DNA of 64,000 nucleotides from Niallia sp. NCCP-28 (GTDB lineage: Bacteria > Bacillota > Bacilli > Bacillales > Cytobacillaceae): assembly GCF_023168165.1 (NCBI RefSeq), contig NZ_BQYJ01000008.1:117387-181386 (forward strand). The letters run 5' to 3'. This document shows positions 34,547-48,608 of this stretch, piece by piece. How positions within the stretch are numbered: position 1 is the stretch's first letter; each line of letters opens with the position of its first letter. The position numbers and the translations under genes are program-made. The notes beneath the pieces are model-generated. The model saw only the letters and a program-made list of their open reading frames with translations, made no database searches and was not told where the DNA came from.

Positions 34547-34987
34547 TTGAATAACGAAACAGATTTATTAAAGCTAGAAAATCAGCTCTGTTTTTTGTTA
34601 TATGCTGGCTCTAGAGAAATGACAAAAAAATACAAACCATTATTGGATGAATTAGGAGTAACCTACCCACAATATTTAGTCCTCCTTCTATTATGGGAAC
34701 ATAAAACGCTGACTGTAAAAGAGCTTGGACATGAGCTTTATCTAGACTCAGGAACGTTGACCCCCATGCTGAAAAGAATGGAACAGAACCAGATCATCAA
34801 AAGAGAGCGCTCCATAGAAGATGAACGCTCTGTTTTAATATCATTAACGGCTGAAGGATGCTCTTTAAAAGAAAAGGCAAAAGACATTCCTATTGAAATC
34901 TTTCATTTATCTGGGAAAAAAGAAGATGAATTTAAAGCACTAAAGGAATCTCTATTACAATTGCTGAATCAGCTTACAAACACGTAA
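34547..34987 (+). CDS. ohrR: Peroxide-sensing MarR-family repressor OhrR
   Basis: 146 aa from the TTG at 34547. GGTG lies 6 nt upstream, and this start places the reactive cysteine in LENQLCFLLYA at position 15, exactly as in B. subtilis OhrR; the GTG codons at 34535 and 34538 are rejected. The winged helix (TVKELGHELYLDSGTLTPMLKRMEQN) and wing (RSIEDERSVLISLT) are well conserved. It represses ohr until organic hydroperoxides oxidise Cys15. It is convergent with ohr, with a shared terminator between them. Confidence 0.95.
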   Translation: MNNETDLLKLENQLCFLLYAGSREMTKKYKPLLDELGVTYPQYLVLLLLWEHKTLTVKELGHELYLDSGTLTPMLKRMEQNQIIKRERSIEDERSVLISLTAEGCSLKEKAKDIPIEIFHLSGKKEDEFKALKESLLQLLNQLTNT

Positions 34988-35020
34988 AAAATGCCTCCTT
35001 ATTTATAAAGAGGCATTTTT
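34987..35020. terminator. Shared terminator of ohrR and ohr
   Basis: An 11-bp perfect stem (34987-34997 with 35010-35020) has A on one flank and T on the other, so it works in both directions between the convergent genes. Confidence 0.9.
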
Positions 35021-35023
35021 ATA

Positions 35024-35452
35024 TTAAGCTGTAGTCACTTCTAATTTCACATCAATATTTCCTCTAGTTGCTTTTGAATATGGACAGAACTGATGTGCTT
35101 TATGCACTAAATCTTCTAATGTCGCCTTTTCCACACCAGTGCCTTTCACCTTTAACGTTACTCCTAGTTTAAACCCTTGATCTGCTGCATCCTTCATTAA
35201 ACTGACGCTTGCTGTTACTTCGGAATCAAATTTAACTTTTTCTCTTCCTGCGATTAGTTGCAATGCACCATCAAAACATGCTGCATATCCTGCTGCGAAA
35301 AGTTGTTCAGGATTTGTTGCATCTTCTAATTCCTTAGCACGAGGAGTTCCTGGCATAGCCGTTTCAAGCTGAATAACATAATCCTCCGATTCAACTCTTC
35401 CTTCTCTTCCTCCAGTAGCTGTTACAGATGTTGTAAAGATTGTTTCTGACAT
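35024..35452 (-). CDS. ohr: Organic hydroperoxide resistance protein (Ohr/OsmC family)
   Basis: 142 aa. The two catalytic cysteines are Cys59 (GYAACFDGAL) and Cys123 (HQFCPYSKATRGN), which reduce organic peroxides through a disulfide cycle using lipoyl or bacillithiol-type reductants. GGAGGG lies 7 nt before ATG. The adjacent OhrR gene and the OhrR-type inverted repeats over its promoter make this the regulated OhrA-like member rather than a general-stress OhrB. Confidence 0.95.
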   Translation of the reverse strand: MSETIFTTSVTATGGREGRVESEDYVIQLETAMPGTPRAKELEDATNPEQLFAAGYAACFDGALQLIAGREKVKFDSEVTASVSLMKDAADQGFKLGVTLKVKGTGVEKATLEDLVHKAHQFCPYSKATRGNIDVKLEVTTA

Positions 35453-35496
35453 AATAGTACCCTCCAGTATAAATTAGTAGTCGCATTCCATCCATT

Positions 35497-35532
35497 CAAT
35501 TACATTGTACACAATTAAATTGCTTAAAACAA
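35497..35532 (-). promoter_or_regulatory. ohr: ohr promoter with two OhrR operator repeats
   Basis: On the minus strand TTGTTT (35532-35527), a 17-bp spacer and TACAAT (35509-35504) form the promoter. CAATTAAATTG (35512-35522, perfect around its centre) and CAATTACATTG (35497-35507, one mismatch) are spaced 15 bp apart, matching the double inverted-repeat operator described for B. subtilis ohrA. The remaining 35540-35810 stretch shows no gene or structure that I can support. Confidence 0.8.
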
Positions 35533-35809
35533 TTTTTAACTTCTAATTTTCTTTCTTATTAACGTTGGCATTAAACCTTTATTGATTAATATTCTTCTTT
35601 CTTTTTATTGCACAATAAGCTTGTTTATAAACATAAGCGCTAAAATCTTTCTATTTTGAATAACTGGCTTAAAGGGATGTATCCCCCTAAACTGTATAAC
35701 TTAGATATCTTTAACCCATTATAGTTGGTCTATTGCTTTATTTTTCTTTTATATTTGCTTCCATTTTCTAATGTTTGAGTTTAAATTTTTTCAAATAGCT
35801 ATTTTTCGT

Positions 35810-35839
35810 CAAAAAAAACTGCAAACCATCGTTTGCAGT
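35810..35839 (-). terminator. Terminator of yueI
   Basis: A 9-bp perfect stem (35818-35826 with 35831-35839) and a 4-nt loop are followed on the minus strand by eight T, 38 nt past the yueI stop codon. Confidence 0.93.
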
Positions 35840-35876
35840 TAATCCATTCCTAAAAGTGTTTTCTCATTTGAATCGT

Positions 35877-36326
35877 TTATTTTTTAAAGAAACTTCCCAA
35901 ACTAGAAAAAATGCCCTTTTTTTCCGACTCTGTCTGCTGCTGGTCTTCAGTTTCTTTGTGCTCGGATACAAATATTTCCTCTTTTTCAATTGCATGATCA
36001 TAAGCCACTAATAAACCAATCTCACTTATATAGTCTTTATTAGTAACCATTGTGTATTCCATTTTATACGTATTGGCTACTTTAATATATTTAGATAAAT
36101 AAGCATAATTAAGGTGTCCATTTAAGTAAAGTTTGGCTCCTGTACTGCTTTTTATTGCATTTTCCACTTCTTCATAAACACGTTCTTCTAGAACTTGTGA
36201 TTGTTTAAGGGCTATTACTACCCTCTCTCGCAACGTGCCTAGAAATTGCCGGCGCTCCTCTGGTTTTGTTTCTTTTGCTCCATAAACTCCTTGTTTTATA
36301 TAATCATCTAAATTTGGATTTGACAT
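35877..36326 (-). CDS. yueI: YueI family protein (DUF1694)
   Basis: 149 aa, slightly longer than B. subtilis YueI (about 132 aa). The conserved opening LDDYIKQGVYGAKETKPEERRQFLGTLRERV and the later LYLNGHLNYAYLSKYIKVAN identify the family, whose function is unknown. The C-terminal tail is highly charged and ends in a basic-hydrophobic motif (GIFSSLGSFFKK). It is monocistronic with its own terminator, inserted here between gatCAB/ohr and camS. Confidence 0.88.
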   Translation of the reverse strand: MSNPNLDDYIKQGVYGAKETKPEERRQFLGTLRERVVIALKQSQVLEERVYEEVENAIKSSTGAKLYLNGHLNYAYLSKYIKVANTYKMEYTMVTNKDYISEIGLLVAYDHAIEKEEIFVSEHKETEDQQQTESEKKGIFSSLGSFFKK

Positions 36327-36471
36327 CTTACACCTATCTCCTTCCCTTAGATTTCTCTTTACTACTATACTCTAAACATTAGAGAAAAAACCTATGCTCT
36401 TGTAAGTTTTTGTGAATATCAATTGACATATCCAAAAAGCTTGCTGATTTTTCTTTCTATACTAGATCTGC

Positions 36472-36533
36472 AAAATAAAAAAAGCTATTTAGGCTGCTTC
36501 TCTTTACTAAAAGTAAGCGGCCTATAAGCTTTT
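36472..36533 (-). terminator. Terminator of camS
   Basis: AAAAGCT (36480-36486) pairs with AGCTTTT (36527-36533), and a further 9-bp helix (36491-36499 with 36515-36523) includes one G-T wobble. On the minus strand TTTATTTTG follows. Confidence 0.7.
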
Positions 36534-36547
36534 CTGCTAGCTGTTTT

Positions 36548-39753
<3,206 letters not shown>

Positions 39754-39897
39754 CTATCCATTTAAAGGCCAGCTTAATTTTTCTATTATAAAAAATATTA
39801 GCTTAGCCTTTTTTCCAAAAGATCGGGTACTGTATAAATGCTTTTTATCACTTTTATTCGACTAAACCAACCTATTAACTAACATAGGGAAAAGCTA

Positions 39898-39934
39898 GAA
39901 AAAATGCAGCGTCTTTTTCGGTTTATGCCTGCAT
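39898..39934 (-). terminator. Terminator-like hairpin between pcrA and ligA
   Basis: ATGCAG (39904-39909) pairs with CTGCAT (39929-39934), followed on the minus strand by six T. The stem is short, so termination may be partial. The rest of the 230-bp gap shows no further structure and may hold a ligA promoter. Confidence 0.45.
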
Positions 39935-39977
39935 GTTTTTATGTTCTTCCTATTGCTTGCATTTATTGCAAACTCCG

Positions 39978-42209
39978 TTATGCTTTTTGAATCGGCGCAA
40001 ACTTCGCCAATAGTCTTTTAATGCCAACTGGGCTTGGAAAAGCAATATCGAGTTCTTTAGAGTCTCCCTCTCCTTTTACACTGACAACTGTTCCAACGCC
40101 CCATTTTCCATGTGCGGCCTTATCGCCAACGTTCCAATCAATTCCCTCGCCCCCAGATGTTGTAGTGGCAGGACGAATCACTGCTTTTCTGGCAGCTTGC
40201 GGAGAACGATTATAGGAACCGCCGCGCAAGGTATTTGAAGAACCATTATTTCTTCTATTCTGTGGCATTATTCCTTCCAATAACTCTTCTGGAATTTCCT
40301 TCACAAATCTTGAAGGTGGATTCATATTAGTTCGGCCAAAAAGTGTTCTCATTTGTGCATTCGTTAAATACAGATGTTTTTCCGCTCTAGTCAGCCCTAC
40401 ATACATCAGCCTTCTCTCTTCTTCCATTTCGGCTTCTTCTACTAAAGAACGGGAATGCGGAAAAACGCTCTCCTCTAATCCAATTAGAAAAACAACAGGA
40501 AATTCTAAGCCCTTTGCTGAATGAAGAGTCATAAGCACTACCGAATCTGCTTCTTTTCCATCTTCATCTAACTTATCAATATCAGCAACAAGCGCAAGAT
40601 CCGTCAAAAAAGCAATTAAAGATTTATCATCATTCGTACTTTCAAAGTTTTTCGTAACCGATAAAAACTCTTCAATATTTTCCAAGCGGCTTTGTGCTTC
40701 AATCGATTTCTCCGCTTTTAGCATTTCCTCATAGCCTGATTTCTCAATTACTGCTTCCACCAATTCTGTAACAGATAGATATTCTTGCATCTCACTGTAT
40801 TGTCGAATTAAATTGCGGAACTCTGTTGCCGCCTTCGTAATTTTGGGGCTTAATCCTATTAATTCAATAGCATCAAGCGCTTGGTACATAGACATATCAT
40901 GCATTCCTGCAAAATTTGAAATTTTATCAATGGAACTAGAACCAATGCCTCTTTTCGGCACATTAATGACGCGCTGCAAACTAATATCATCATCTGGATT
41001 TGCAATTAATCGCAAATAAGCTAAGATGTCTTTAATTTCTTTTCTGTCATAGAACTTTATCCCACCAACAATGGAATATTCAATATTTGCTTTTAACAGC
41101 ATTTCCTCCATGACACGAGACTGGGCATTTGTACGATACAGGATAGCAATCTCCGATAAATTTAAAGAAGTTTCTCTTCTTAATTCTTGAATTTTTCCTA
41201 TAACAAATTGTGCTTCCCCTTGTTCACTGTCTGCACGGTAATAGTAGATTTTATTGCCTTCTTCATTTTCCGTCCAAAGATTTTTTTCTTTCCTGCCAGA
41301 ATTATTTCCGATTACTTTATTCGCAGCATTTAAGATCGTTTTTGTTGAACGATAATTTTGCTCTAACATTACAACCTTTGCATTCGGATAATCTTTCTCA
41401 AACGAAAGAATATTTGTAATATCTGCACCGCGCCATGCATAAATAGACTGGTCTGAATCACCCACAACACAAAGATTGCGGAATCTGCTTGCTAATTGTT
41501 TCACTAGGAAATACTGGGATTTATTAGTATCTTGATATTCATCAACATGAATATATTGAAATTTACGTTGATAATACTCTAATACCTCAGGAACTCTTTG
41601 AAAAAGATGGATGGTTTGCATAATTAAATCATCGAAGTCTAAGGCTTGATTTTTGCGTAGTCTTTTTTGATATTCTGTATATACATCACTCACTGTTTGA
41701 GAGTAGTAATCACCGGCAGTCTTAGCAAACTCTTCTGCCGTGATCAGCTCATTTTTCGCTGAGCTGATGCTCCCAAGAATTGCCCTTGGATCATTTTTTT
41801 TTGGATCAAGATTGCGGTCTTTAAGAATTCCTTTAATAACAGAAAGCTGATCTGTCGTATCTAATATCGTAAAATTACGGTTATATCCAATTCTATCGAT
41901 GTCTTTTCTTAAAATTCTTACACACATCGAGTGAAAAGTTGAAATCCATATATCTTCACTTGCTCCGCCTAAAACAGCTGCAATTCTCTGCCTCATTTCT
42001 TTTGCAGCCTTATTTGTAAAAGTAATCGCTAAAATATTATAAGGATTTACCCCTTTTTCTACCATTAAATAAGCGATTCTTTGTGTCAGCACCCTTGTTT
42101 TCCCACTGCCTGCTCCCGCCATAATCAAAAGGGGGCCATCTGTCATTTTTACAGCAAGTTTTTGTTCGGGGTTTAAACCATTTAATATTTTATCTGTTAA
42201 AAATTGCAT
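39978..42209 (-). CDS. pcrA: ATP-dependent DNA helicase PcrA
   Basis: 743 aa (B. subtilis 739). UvrD/Rep superfamily 1A helicase with Walker A AGAGSGKT (Lys37), motif [10 protein letters not shown], motif [17 protein letters not shown], and motifs V-VI including [19 protein letters not shown] and MYVGLTRAE. The C-terminal tail carries the Tudor-like RNA-polymerase contact region ([18 protein letters not shown]). It acts in repair, in plasmid replication and in clearing RecA or stalled polymerase. It sits between pcrB and ligA as in other bacilli. Confidence 0.97.
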   Translation of the reverse strand: MQFLTDKILNGLNPEQKLAVKMTDGPLLIMAGAGSGKTRVLTQRIAYLMVEKGVNPYNILAITFTNKAAKEMRQRIAAVLGGASEDIWISTFHSMCVRILRKDIDRIGYNRNFTILDTTDQLSVIKGILKDRNLDPKKNDPRAILGSISSAKNELITAEEFAKTAGDYYSQTVSDVYTEYQKRLRKNQALDFDDLIMQTIHLFQRVPEVLEYYQRKFQYIHVDEYQDTNKSQYFLVKQLASRFRNLCVVGDSDQSIYAWRGADITNILSFEKDYPNAKVVMLEQNYRSTKTILNAANKVIGNNSGRKEKNLWTENEEGNKIYYYRADSEQGEAQFVIGKIQELRRETSLNLSEIAILYRTNAQSRVMEEMLLKANIEYSIVGGIKFYDRKEIKDILAYLRLIANPDDDISLQRVINVPKRGIGSSSIDKISNFAGMHDMSMYQALDAIELIGLSPKITKAATEFRNLIRQYSEMQEYLSVTELVEAVIEKSGYEEMLKAEKSIEAQSRLENIEEFLSVTKNFESTNDDKSLIAFLTDLALVADIDKLDEDGKEADSVVLMTLHSAKGLEFPVVFLIGLEESVFPHSRSLVEEAEMEEERRLMYVGLTRAEKHLYLTNAQMRTLFGRTNMNPPSRFVKEIPEELLEGIMPQNRRNNGSSNTLRGGSYNRSPQAARKAVIRPATTTSGGEGIDWNVGDKAAHGKWGVGTVVSVKGEGDSKELDIAFPSPVGIKRLLAKFAPIQKA

Positions 42210-42273
42210 ATTTCCACCACCATAAGAACATATATTCTATTCTAATTTTTTCTGCTTTGAAATTCAATGAAAA

Positions 42274-42957
42274 CTATCCTTTTATCTGTACAGTGCTTAG
42301 TGCTGCATCAATATCTGTATAAATAATATTCCCTACCACTACCACATCAGCAATACTTGCCATTTCCTCTGCTTCTTGCAAGTTTGCAATTCCTCCACCA
42401 TAAAAAAGTGTAGTATTCATTAAATGCCTTTTCGCCGCCTTCACCATCTCTGGATTCCCATAGCTTCCACTATATTCCACATAAAAAATCGGCAAATGGA
42501 ACATTTTTTCTGCCATCATCGCAAATGCCGCAACATCATCTTCAGACAGTTCCGTATTTGCTTCTGTTACATTAGCCGCTTTACACTCTTTATTTAAAAT
42601 ACAATAACCTTGCATCAAGAATTCATCCCAATTTATGATTTCTCCATACTCTTTAACGGCTTTTTGATGAAGCCCTGTCACCCATAATGTATTCGTACTA
42701 TTTAAAACAGTTGGGACAAAATATAAATCAAAACCTGGTGTAACAGATTCAATTGATGATATTTCCAAAACGCAAGGTACGGTGTATCGGCGAACTCTCG
42801 ACATAATGCTTAAGACATTTTCCAATGTTACACCATCTGTTCCTCCAATGATAATTGCATCTGTACCAGATTCACATATTCTTTCCAAGTTCTTATCTGA
42901 TATTTCTTTATTTGGATCTAATTTAAAAACATGACGCCATTTTTGAACATCATACAT
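42274..42957 (-). CDS. pcrB: Heptaprenylglyceryl phosphate synthase PcrB
   Basis: 227 aa (B. subtilis 228) from the ATG at 42957, which has GGAGG 8 nt upstream; an ATG at 42972 in frame precedes the SD. The TIM-barrel family motif YDVQKWRHVFKLDPNKEI and the phosphate-binding GGGIANLQEA are clear. It joins heptaprenyl diphosphate to sn-glycerol-1-phosphate, giving an archaeal-type ether lipid precursor in Firmicutes. It lies 64 nt before pcrA in the direction of transcription. Confidence 0.95.
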   Translation of the reverse strand: MYDVQKWRHVFKLDPNKEISDKNLERICESGTDAIIIGGTDGVTLENVLSIMSRVRRYTVPCVLEISSIESVTPGFDLYFVPTVLNSTNTLWVTGLHQKAVKEYGEIINWDEFLMQGYCILNKECKAANVTEANTELSEDDVAAFAMMAEKMFHLPIFYVEYSGSYGNPEMVKAAKRHLMNTTLFYGGGIANLQEAEEMASIADVVVVGNIIYTDIDAALSTVQIKG

Positions 42958-43274
42958 GCATACTTCCTCCATTCTGCCATTCCATTAAACCATTATAGCA
43001 TTAGTGTTACTATCTAAAAAGAATAGACAATGGTTAATTTCTATATAAATATATACCAAAAAGAAAGGTAGAATTTATTCCAGATTCTCTTGGCAAACTA
43101 TAATCATTTTGCCCTAATATCGAGTGTTAATCTCCATACTATTTACACTAATAGGACGATTTATAAATATAAAAGTTTCATTCGTTTTACTTTTTTCATT
43201 TTGCTGCTTAAGCAAAAAAAAGCTTTATTTATTCTCTTATTTCTTACATGGCTCAAACTATATAAATTGGCATA

Positions 43275-43310
43275 AAAAAGAGCAGGATCAATAGCCTTCC
43301 TGCTCTTTTT
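43275..43310. terminator. Terminator of yerC
   Basis: A 12-bp perfect stem (43275-43286 with 43299-43310) has A and T flanks and can act in both directions. It lies 9 nt past the yerC stop codon. The 42973-43274 gap contains no supported gene. Confidence 0.9.
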
Positions 43311-43318
43311 TCATTTCA

Positions 43319-43627
43319 CTATTCAGCTGCTTTTTCTTCTTCTTTAATTCTATCTAAAGCCATCTCATATGCATCATTGCCATAATTCAAACATCTTTTT
43401 ACCCGCGAAATCGTTGCAGTGCTCGCACCAGTTTCCTTTTCTATCATATGATACGTATTTCCCTCTCTTAGCATTCTGGCAACTTCCAGACGCTGGGACA
43501 ATGATTGAATCTCATTTACTGTGCAAAGATCGTCAAAAAACAAATAACATTCTTCTAAATTTTCCAATGAAAGAATGGACTTAAATAATTGATCCAATTC
43601 TTTTCCTCTTAATTTATCAATTTGCAT
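43319..43627 (-). CDS. yerC: TrpR-like protein YerC/YecD
   Basis: 102 aa. It belongs to the YerC/YecD family with a TrpR-type helix-turn-helix: LSQRLEVARMLREGNTYHMI then ETGASTATISRVKRCLNYG. B. subtilis YerC occupies the same position, upstream of pcrB. Its DNA targets are not established to my knowledge. It lies 33 nt after yerB. Confidence 0.92.
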   Translation of the reverse strand: MQIDKLRGKELDQLFKSILSLENLEECYLFFDDLCTVNEIQSLSQRLEVARMLREGNTYHMIEKETGASTATISRVKRCLNYGNDAYEMALDRIKEEEKAAE

Positions 43628-43659
43628 TTTTTCATACCTCCAAAAAGTTACATTAAATT

Positions 43660-44706
43660 TTATCTTGTTTCAAAAGAAACGGCTGCATTTAGTCCAAGAT
43701 TAGAAGGTATAATATCTATCCATGTCTTTCCAGGAACCAGCCCTGCCTGTTTATTGTTCTCAAATGGAAGAATGCGGCCATTTATATTTTTCCATTCTAC
43801 TTCTCTCCATCTGCCCTTTTGCAACAGATAGCCTTTTCCCCCTGAAGTTAAATCTACTTCTCTTCTTCCTTTTTTATCTACAACAGAATGTCTGGCCTCA
43901 AGGATAAAAACATTATCTACTGCAACAGGAGATTTTGTTTCGTACTCTACTGTCTGTTCCCCATTCGAGTACCGCAAATATTTTTGCGAATCACTGTTGT
44001 ATTTAAACTGAGAATTGTATGCATTATCTGAACTAAATTTTACAGAAACAGCACTTGTCTTTTCCCCGGCTATTTTATCTAAATCAGCCTTTTTAATAAA
44101 TAAAAGGTTGTCTGGTGATTGATCTAGGCTGTATTGTTTTTGCTTTGCTCCCTTTAAAATGTTGCTGTAGCTAATATAAGAATTATGGGGAGCTACTCGA
44201 TATGAGGCCCTTTTAAAAAGGGTTCCGTCATATTGCATGCCATTTAAATTATCAATATATCCATTTGTTAAAAGCTTTTTTGCCTCTGGACTGTAACCAT
44301 GAGCAATATATAATGTATCATATCCTTTTGCAAGTTCAATATAATAGTCTCGCGAACTTCGTACAGGACCAATTAATTTTGGATGTTCACTTTGGAATAT
44401 AGCAAGAAATCTCGTAATATCCCCTTCCGCTAAAACTTCATACACAATATCTGCTTGCGATAAACCAGATTGTGGTCTTGCAGCAGGATGATTATTAATC
44501 ATCACGCCAATTGCTCGATTTGAATTTTCCTCTTTGCTTTTCAAACCTGTCAGCGGATATGTATATGCCAGTCCTTCACTTTTTTGTTGTTCTTTATGGA
44601 TATTGCCGCTTTGGTGATTTTCATTATGTCCGTTAACCTTTTTCGGGTCATCGCTGCACGCTGTTAAAAGAACTGTCATAAAAAGAAAAATAATGCTTTT
44701 CTTCAT
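43660..44706 (-). CDS. yerB: YerB family lipoprotein (DUF3048)
   Basis: 348 aa from the ATG at 44706, preceded by AGGAGG; a longer reading from 44820 lacks an SD. The signal peptide ends in LLTAC with lipid Cys16. The DUF3048 body (YPLTGLKSKEENSNRAIGVMINNH, then GLSQADIVYEVLAEGDITRFLA) is highly conserved in bacilli but its function is unknown. The order yerA-yerB-yerC matches B. subtilis. Confidence 0.93.
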   Translation of the reverse strand: MKKSIIFLFMTVLLTACSDDPKKVNGHNENHQSGNIHKEQQKSEGLAYTYPLTGLKSKEENSNRAIGVMINNHPAARPQSGLSQADIVYEVLAEGDITRFLAIFQSEHPKLIGPVRSSRDYYIELAKGYDTLYIAHGYSPEAKKLLTNGYIDNLNGMQYDGTLFKRASYRVAPHNSYISYSNILKGAKQKQYSLDQSPDNLLFIKKADLDKIAGEKTSAVSVKFSSDNAYNSQFKYNSDSQKYLRYSNGEQTVEYETKSPVAVDNVFILEARHSVVDKKGRREVDLTSGGKGYLLQKGRWREVEWKNINGRILPFENNKQAGLVPGKTWIDIIPSNLGLNAAVSFETR

Positions 44707-44845
44707 ACGCCCTCCTATTTCTAAGACCTCTATACCGGTTTTTGAATAGCGCTTCCCAAACTTCTCTACTTTGATAAACAAGTTTTCTTTAACTATGGCA
44801 ATACTTTCTGAAAATTCCAATTTAACAAATATACTCTTTTATATT

Positions 44846-46591
44846 TTAACGCATTATTGCTGGAAAGAGTACATTTTTATTTAATACATCATACAATCCT
44901 TTTTGTGTAATTCTTATATACGGCAAATGTGTGGCAGAAAAAAACGCTAAAGTATAAATAGGATCCTCATATGCAAAACCTAATTCTTTTATAATTTTAA
45001 TCAAATCTTTTTCTTTTTTTATTAGGCTCATTAATGGAATGTCTGCCATCAACCCTTTTAAAGGAAGAGAAAGCTCTATCAGTATCTTTCCATCTTTAAT
45101 GAGTACAATGCCTCCACCAATCTCCTTTAATCGATTAAAAGCTTTTATCATATCACATTGATCTTTTCCTAACAAAATAATATTTCCATCACCTGTATAG
45201 GAACTGGCCAATCCACCAATTGCATTAGAGAACCCTTTTAATAAAGTATTGATTCTCCATTTACCTTGCCTATCTAACAGCATAAAAAAACATTCGTCAT
45301 GTTCCTCAGATAATTTATTGTCCGATACATTCATGGAGATAGAATACGGTTTTGTAATAACAGAATTCTCCATTTTAATCCCAAAAGGCATAGAAAATTG
45401 CATATCATTATAACTTAAATCCCAATTGATCTGGATTGGGTTTAATCCACAATCTTTCCAATCGATAGTTGGATATATACCTTCTACTTCCTTTCCATTT
45501 CTTTTCACCCACACGCCTTTTGCCAATACAGAAATAGGAGTAGGATTTTTTTCATTTGCTAAAAAATTAATATTAGCAACTCTACCTGTTGCAATATTTC
45601 CGTGAAGATGCTCCAAATGATAGTATTTAGCAATATTACTTGTTGCCATATTATAGGCATCAACTACTGGCACCCCTTTTTCCAAAGCTATGCGAATCAA
45701 GTAATCGATATGACCTTGTTCATAAAAATAAGAAGGCGATCCATCTGTCGTCAACATAAATTTATCATATTGATCTATCCCTAAATGATGAATTTCATCT
45801 AATAATTTTGGCAAATCTGGACGAATCGAGGAATATCGCAATGAAACCATATACCCTTGAAGCAAGCGGTCAAGCACTTCCTTTCCTGTCATCGCTTCAT
45901 GGTCAGAGTCAACACCTAAAAGCATCATCTTTGCCAATGTTTTTTCAGATGCACCTGGAAAGTGGCCTTCAATTTTCTTACGCATTCTTTTCGTTTCTTG
46001 CATCCAATGGAGCATCATATCATCTCCGTCCAAAAGCTTCGGCCACGCCGTTAATTCTCCCCCTTGCAAAACAGCATCATGTTGAATCCAGTTCTTCACA
46101 TTACTATGCGAAAATACCATTTCTTCATTTTGTAATTCTGTCTGCGAATCATATCGGCACCACCAGTAAATAGTTGATGGAATATCTTGCATAAAACCCA
46201 TTAAAGTAAACGCTTTCTTTTTATCCAAATGCATAGCTAACATAAGGTTATCATTTACTAGTGTTGTTGTCCCAAACTGTGATGTATATTGTGCAAGTGT
46301 TAGGGGATTATAAATTTGAAAAGGGTGCGCATGCGCTTCTATGTATCCTGGTACAAGAAATTGATTTTCGCAATCAACAATTTCACATTGAGCGATTATT
46401 TTTGGCATATCCTTACCGACATATACAATACGGTCTTCTAAGATCCATATATTTGCAACTATCCATTTGCGAAGAGTTTGATTTAAATAAGTAGCATTTT
46501 GGAGAATAATGGTTGGAGATTTTTCACCGTTAAGTACAGCAACATGTTTTCTTAAAATTTTGCTTTTCCAGCGATAACGTTGATCTAACAT
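44846..46591 (-). CDS. yerA: Adenine deaminase-family amidohydrolase YerA
   Basis: 581 aa (B. subtilis YerA 580 aa). Metal-dependent amidohydrolase: an N-terminal beta domain, the HxH motif in GYIEAHAHPFQIY, later GHFPGASEKTLAKMM, DSDHEAMTG and TTDGSPSYF, and a C-terminal adenine-deaminase tail. The family converts adenine to hypoxanthine, but YerA is a divergent clade and its substrate is not settled. Its place between the purine operon and yerB is conserved and fits a purine salvage role. GGGGGAAA lies 5 nt before ATG. Confidence 0.88.
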   Translation of the reverse strand: MLDQRYRWKSKILRKHVAVLNGEKSPTIILQNATYLNQTLRKWIVANIWILEDRIVYVGKDMPKIIAQCEIVDCENQFLVPGYIEAHAHPFQIYNPLTLAQYTSQFGTTTLVNDNLMLAMHLDKKKAFTLMGFMQDIPSTIYWWCRYDSQTELQNEEMVFSHSNVKNWIQHDAVLQGGELTAWPKLLDGDDMMLHWMQETKRMRKKIEGHFPGASEKTLAKMMLLGVDSDHEAMTGKEVLDRLLQGYMVSLRYSSIRPDLPKLLDEIHHLGIDQYDKFMLTTDGSPSYFYEQGHIDYLIRIALEKGVPVVDAYNMATSNIAKYYHLEHLHGNIATGRVANINFLANEKNPTPISVLAKGVWVKRNGKEVEGIYPTIDWKDCGLNPIQINWDLSYNDMQFSMPFGIKMENSVITKPYSISMNVSDNKLSEEHDECFFMLLDRQGKWRINTLLKGFSNAIGGLASSYTGDGNIILLGKDQCDMIKAFNRLKEIGGGIVLIKDGKILIELSLPLKGLMADIPLMSLIKKEKDLIKIIKELGFAYEDPIYTLAFFSATHLPYIRITQKGLYDVLNKNVLFPAIMR

Positions 46592-46785
46592 TTAGGATTT
46601 CCCCCTTTTTGTCCGTTTTATTTTGTTTGATCATTTGTTTGCGTGTATTTTTTTAAATAATCTATTTCTATTTTTTACTTTTATGTTTATTTTATCTTCC
46701 ATTTTAATCTATAAAGAGAAATCTTACCAATAATATTTTTTTATTATAAAGATTTTTAATAACATTTACAAAGGAGAGATTTATT

Positions 46786-47154
46786 TTGAATCCCAAATCA
46801 AATATTAGTTTAATTAATGCATTAATTCGTATTACATGTGGGTTTACTTTTTTAGCATGGAGCACAGCAAAATTATCAAAAAAGCCCCATAATCAATCTT
46901 ATTTATGGATCGCTCTACTTGCTGGAATGAAAATTGCAGAGGGCATTACCCGATATTGTCCACTTGTTGCATTATATGATAAAAAGGAGGAATTTCTTCC
47001 AAATAAACAGACGCAGCCTGCACAAAATCATAAACACGAAATCAAGGAAAAAAATGATCATGTGGAGGCAGCTTCTTCCAAAGAAGTGGCAAAAATAATG
47101 GAAGATTTTAATCCGGAGAAAATATTTTCCCCAGAGGATATGAAAAAAGATTAA
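46786..47154 (+). CDS. Small DUF2892-like membrane protein
   Basis: 122 aa from a TTG start with AAAGGAGAG 8 nt upstream. The first 65 residues hold two hydrophobic segments (INALIRITCGFTFLAWSTA and SYLWIALLAGMKIAEGI) followed by TRYCPLVALY, the DUF2892/YgaP-like inner-membrane pattern. The remainder is a hydrophilic, lysine- and glutamate-rich tail, presumably cytoplasmic. It is the only plus-strand gene between yerA and the purine operon. Function unknown. Confidence 0.75.
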   Translation: MNPKSNISLINALIRITCGFTFLAWSTAKLSKKPHNQSYLWIALLAGMKIAEGITRYCPLVALYDKKEEFLPNKQTQPAQNHKHEIKEKNDHVEAASSKEVAKIMEDFNPEKIFSPEDMKKD

Positions 47155-47259
47155 TAAAGTGAAACTTCAATTAGTGGGGGTTTCTGCCCCCCACCTAGAT
47201 TTCTCGTTTTTTCTCATCCTCCCTTAAGTAGGATTTTCTGCCCATTAATGCCAGATAAA
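47155..47259 (+). repeat. Dispersed intergenic repeat, copy D (longest)
   Basis: It starts directly after the stop codon with TAAAGTGAAACTTCAATTAG. GTGGGGG (47174-47180) pairs with CCCCCAC (47188-47194). ACCTAGATTTC follows, then a 40-nt segment missing from the other copies, then CTGCCCATTAATGCCAGATA plus AA. It ends against the purD terminator. Confidence 0.8.
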
Positions 47260-47296
47260 AAACCAGACTAATTACAAGAGTAATTAGTCTGGTTTT
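47259..47296 (-). terminator. Terminator of the purine operon
   Basis: A 17-bp perfect stem (47259-47275 with 47280-47296) has a 4-nt loop and is followed by T on the minus strand, 32 nt past the purD stop codon. Confidence 0.95.
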
Positions 47297-47327
47297 ATTT
47301 TCATTATTACATCAGAATTTTAAAGTG

Positions 47328-48584
<1,257 letters not shown>

Positions 48585-48608
48585 CTATTTCCATCCTCCA
48601 GCTTATCC

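Noticed and set aside
43090..43275. 61-codon plus-strand ORF between pcrB and yerC
   Set aside because: No SD, biased AT-rich composition, and its end overlaps the yerC terminator.
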